From the NCBI GenBank assembly GCA_020720525.1, contig DYON01000053.1:1-12665 (forward strand): DNA of 12,665 nt, given 5' to 3'. The notes below the pieces were generated by a model that was given only the letters and a program-made list of their open reading frames with translations, ran no database searches and was not told the DNA's origin. Below, piece by piece: positions 12,611 through 12,665 of the stretch. The translations under genes and the position numbers were made by a program. Every line of letters begins with the position of its first letter. Position 1 is the first letter of the stretch. The stretch is from Acetofilamentum sp. (GTDB lineage: Bacteria; Bacteroidota; Bacteroidia; Bacteroidales; DTU049).

Positions 12611-12643
12611 AAAAAAAGTCGGCATTTCGCCGACTTTTTTTTT
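12611..12643 (+). terminator. Rho-independent terminator closing the module
   Basis: GTCGGC (12618-12623) pairs perfectly with GCCGAC (12629-12634) around a 5-nt loop. Seven A precede and nine T follow, so the stem can extend and the site may act in both directions. It lies 45 nt after the stop of the PorE-like gene. Confidence 0.93.
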
Positions 12644-12646
12644 ATT

Positions 12647-12665
12647 CAATTATCAATTATCAATT
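12647..12665. repeat. Short tandem repeat of CAATTAT at the window edge
   Basis: CAATTAT occurs at 12647-12653 and 12654-12660, and CAATT continues at 12661-12665, where the window ends. The period is 7 bp. Its full extent cannot be seen. It lies directly after the terminator in non-coding DNA. Confidence 0.6.

Overview
The window looks like a chromosomal segment of a Bacteroidota bacterium (Bacteroidales/Flavobacteriia-like; I cannot place it further). The evidence is AT-rich DNA, starts without Shine-Dalgarno sequences, signal peptides ending in ..SQ/..AQ, and three proteins of families largely confined to that phylum: a type IX secretion system (T9SS) cargo with a type B C-terminal sorting domain, a PorP/SprF-family outer-membrane protein, and a PorE-like OmpA-family protein. 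All genes are on the + strand. I see no tRNA, rRNA, CRISPR array, transposase or phage gene.

Layout: the last 14 codons of an upstream gene with an Excalibur-like tail (1-45) end at a rho-independent terminator (48-75). An AT-rich, gene-free leader follows (76-448). One very large gene (449-9310, 2953 aa) fills 70% of the window. It encodes a secreted filamentous adhesin with a signal peptide, 15 Ig/PKD-like units of about 88 aa that each carry one cysteine pair, one divergent linker domain, 12 DUF11 repeats of about 119 aa, and a type B T9SS sorting domain. A perfect 12-bp hairpin lies 8 nt after its stop codon (9319-9352). Then come a PorP/SprF homologue (9391-10323, 310 aa; the upstream ATG at 9319 is rejected because it lies in the hairpin) and, 37 nt later, a 734-aa protein with TPR, PD40 propeller, carboxypeptidase-regulatory-like and OmpA domains (10361-12565). 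A strong terminator (12611-12643) closes the unit.

The three genes make sense as one surface-display module. The adhesin crosses the outer membrane through the T9SS. The PorP-like barrel would hold its type B C-terminal domain at the surface, and the PorE-like protein would tie the barrel to peptidoglycan. This matches the SprB-SprF pair of Flavobacterium gliding and the PorE-PorP-type B cargo complex described in Porphyromonas, so the architecture has precedent. The less ordinary points are the join of two different repeat arrays in one protein, an invariant Lys/Asp/Asn set across all 12 DUF11 repeats, acidic linkers between those repeats, nucleotide-level identity between non-adjacent repeats, and the hairpin that could set the adhesin to anchor expression ratio.
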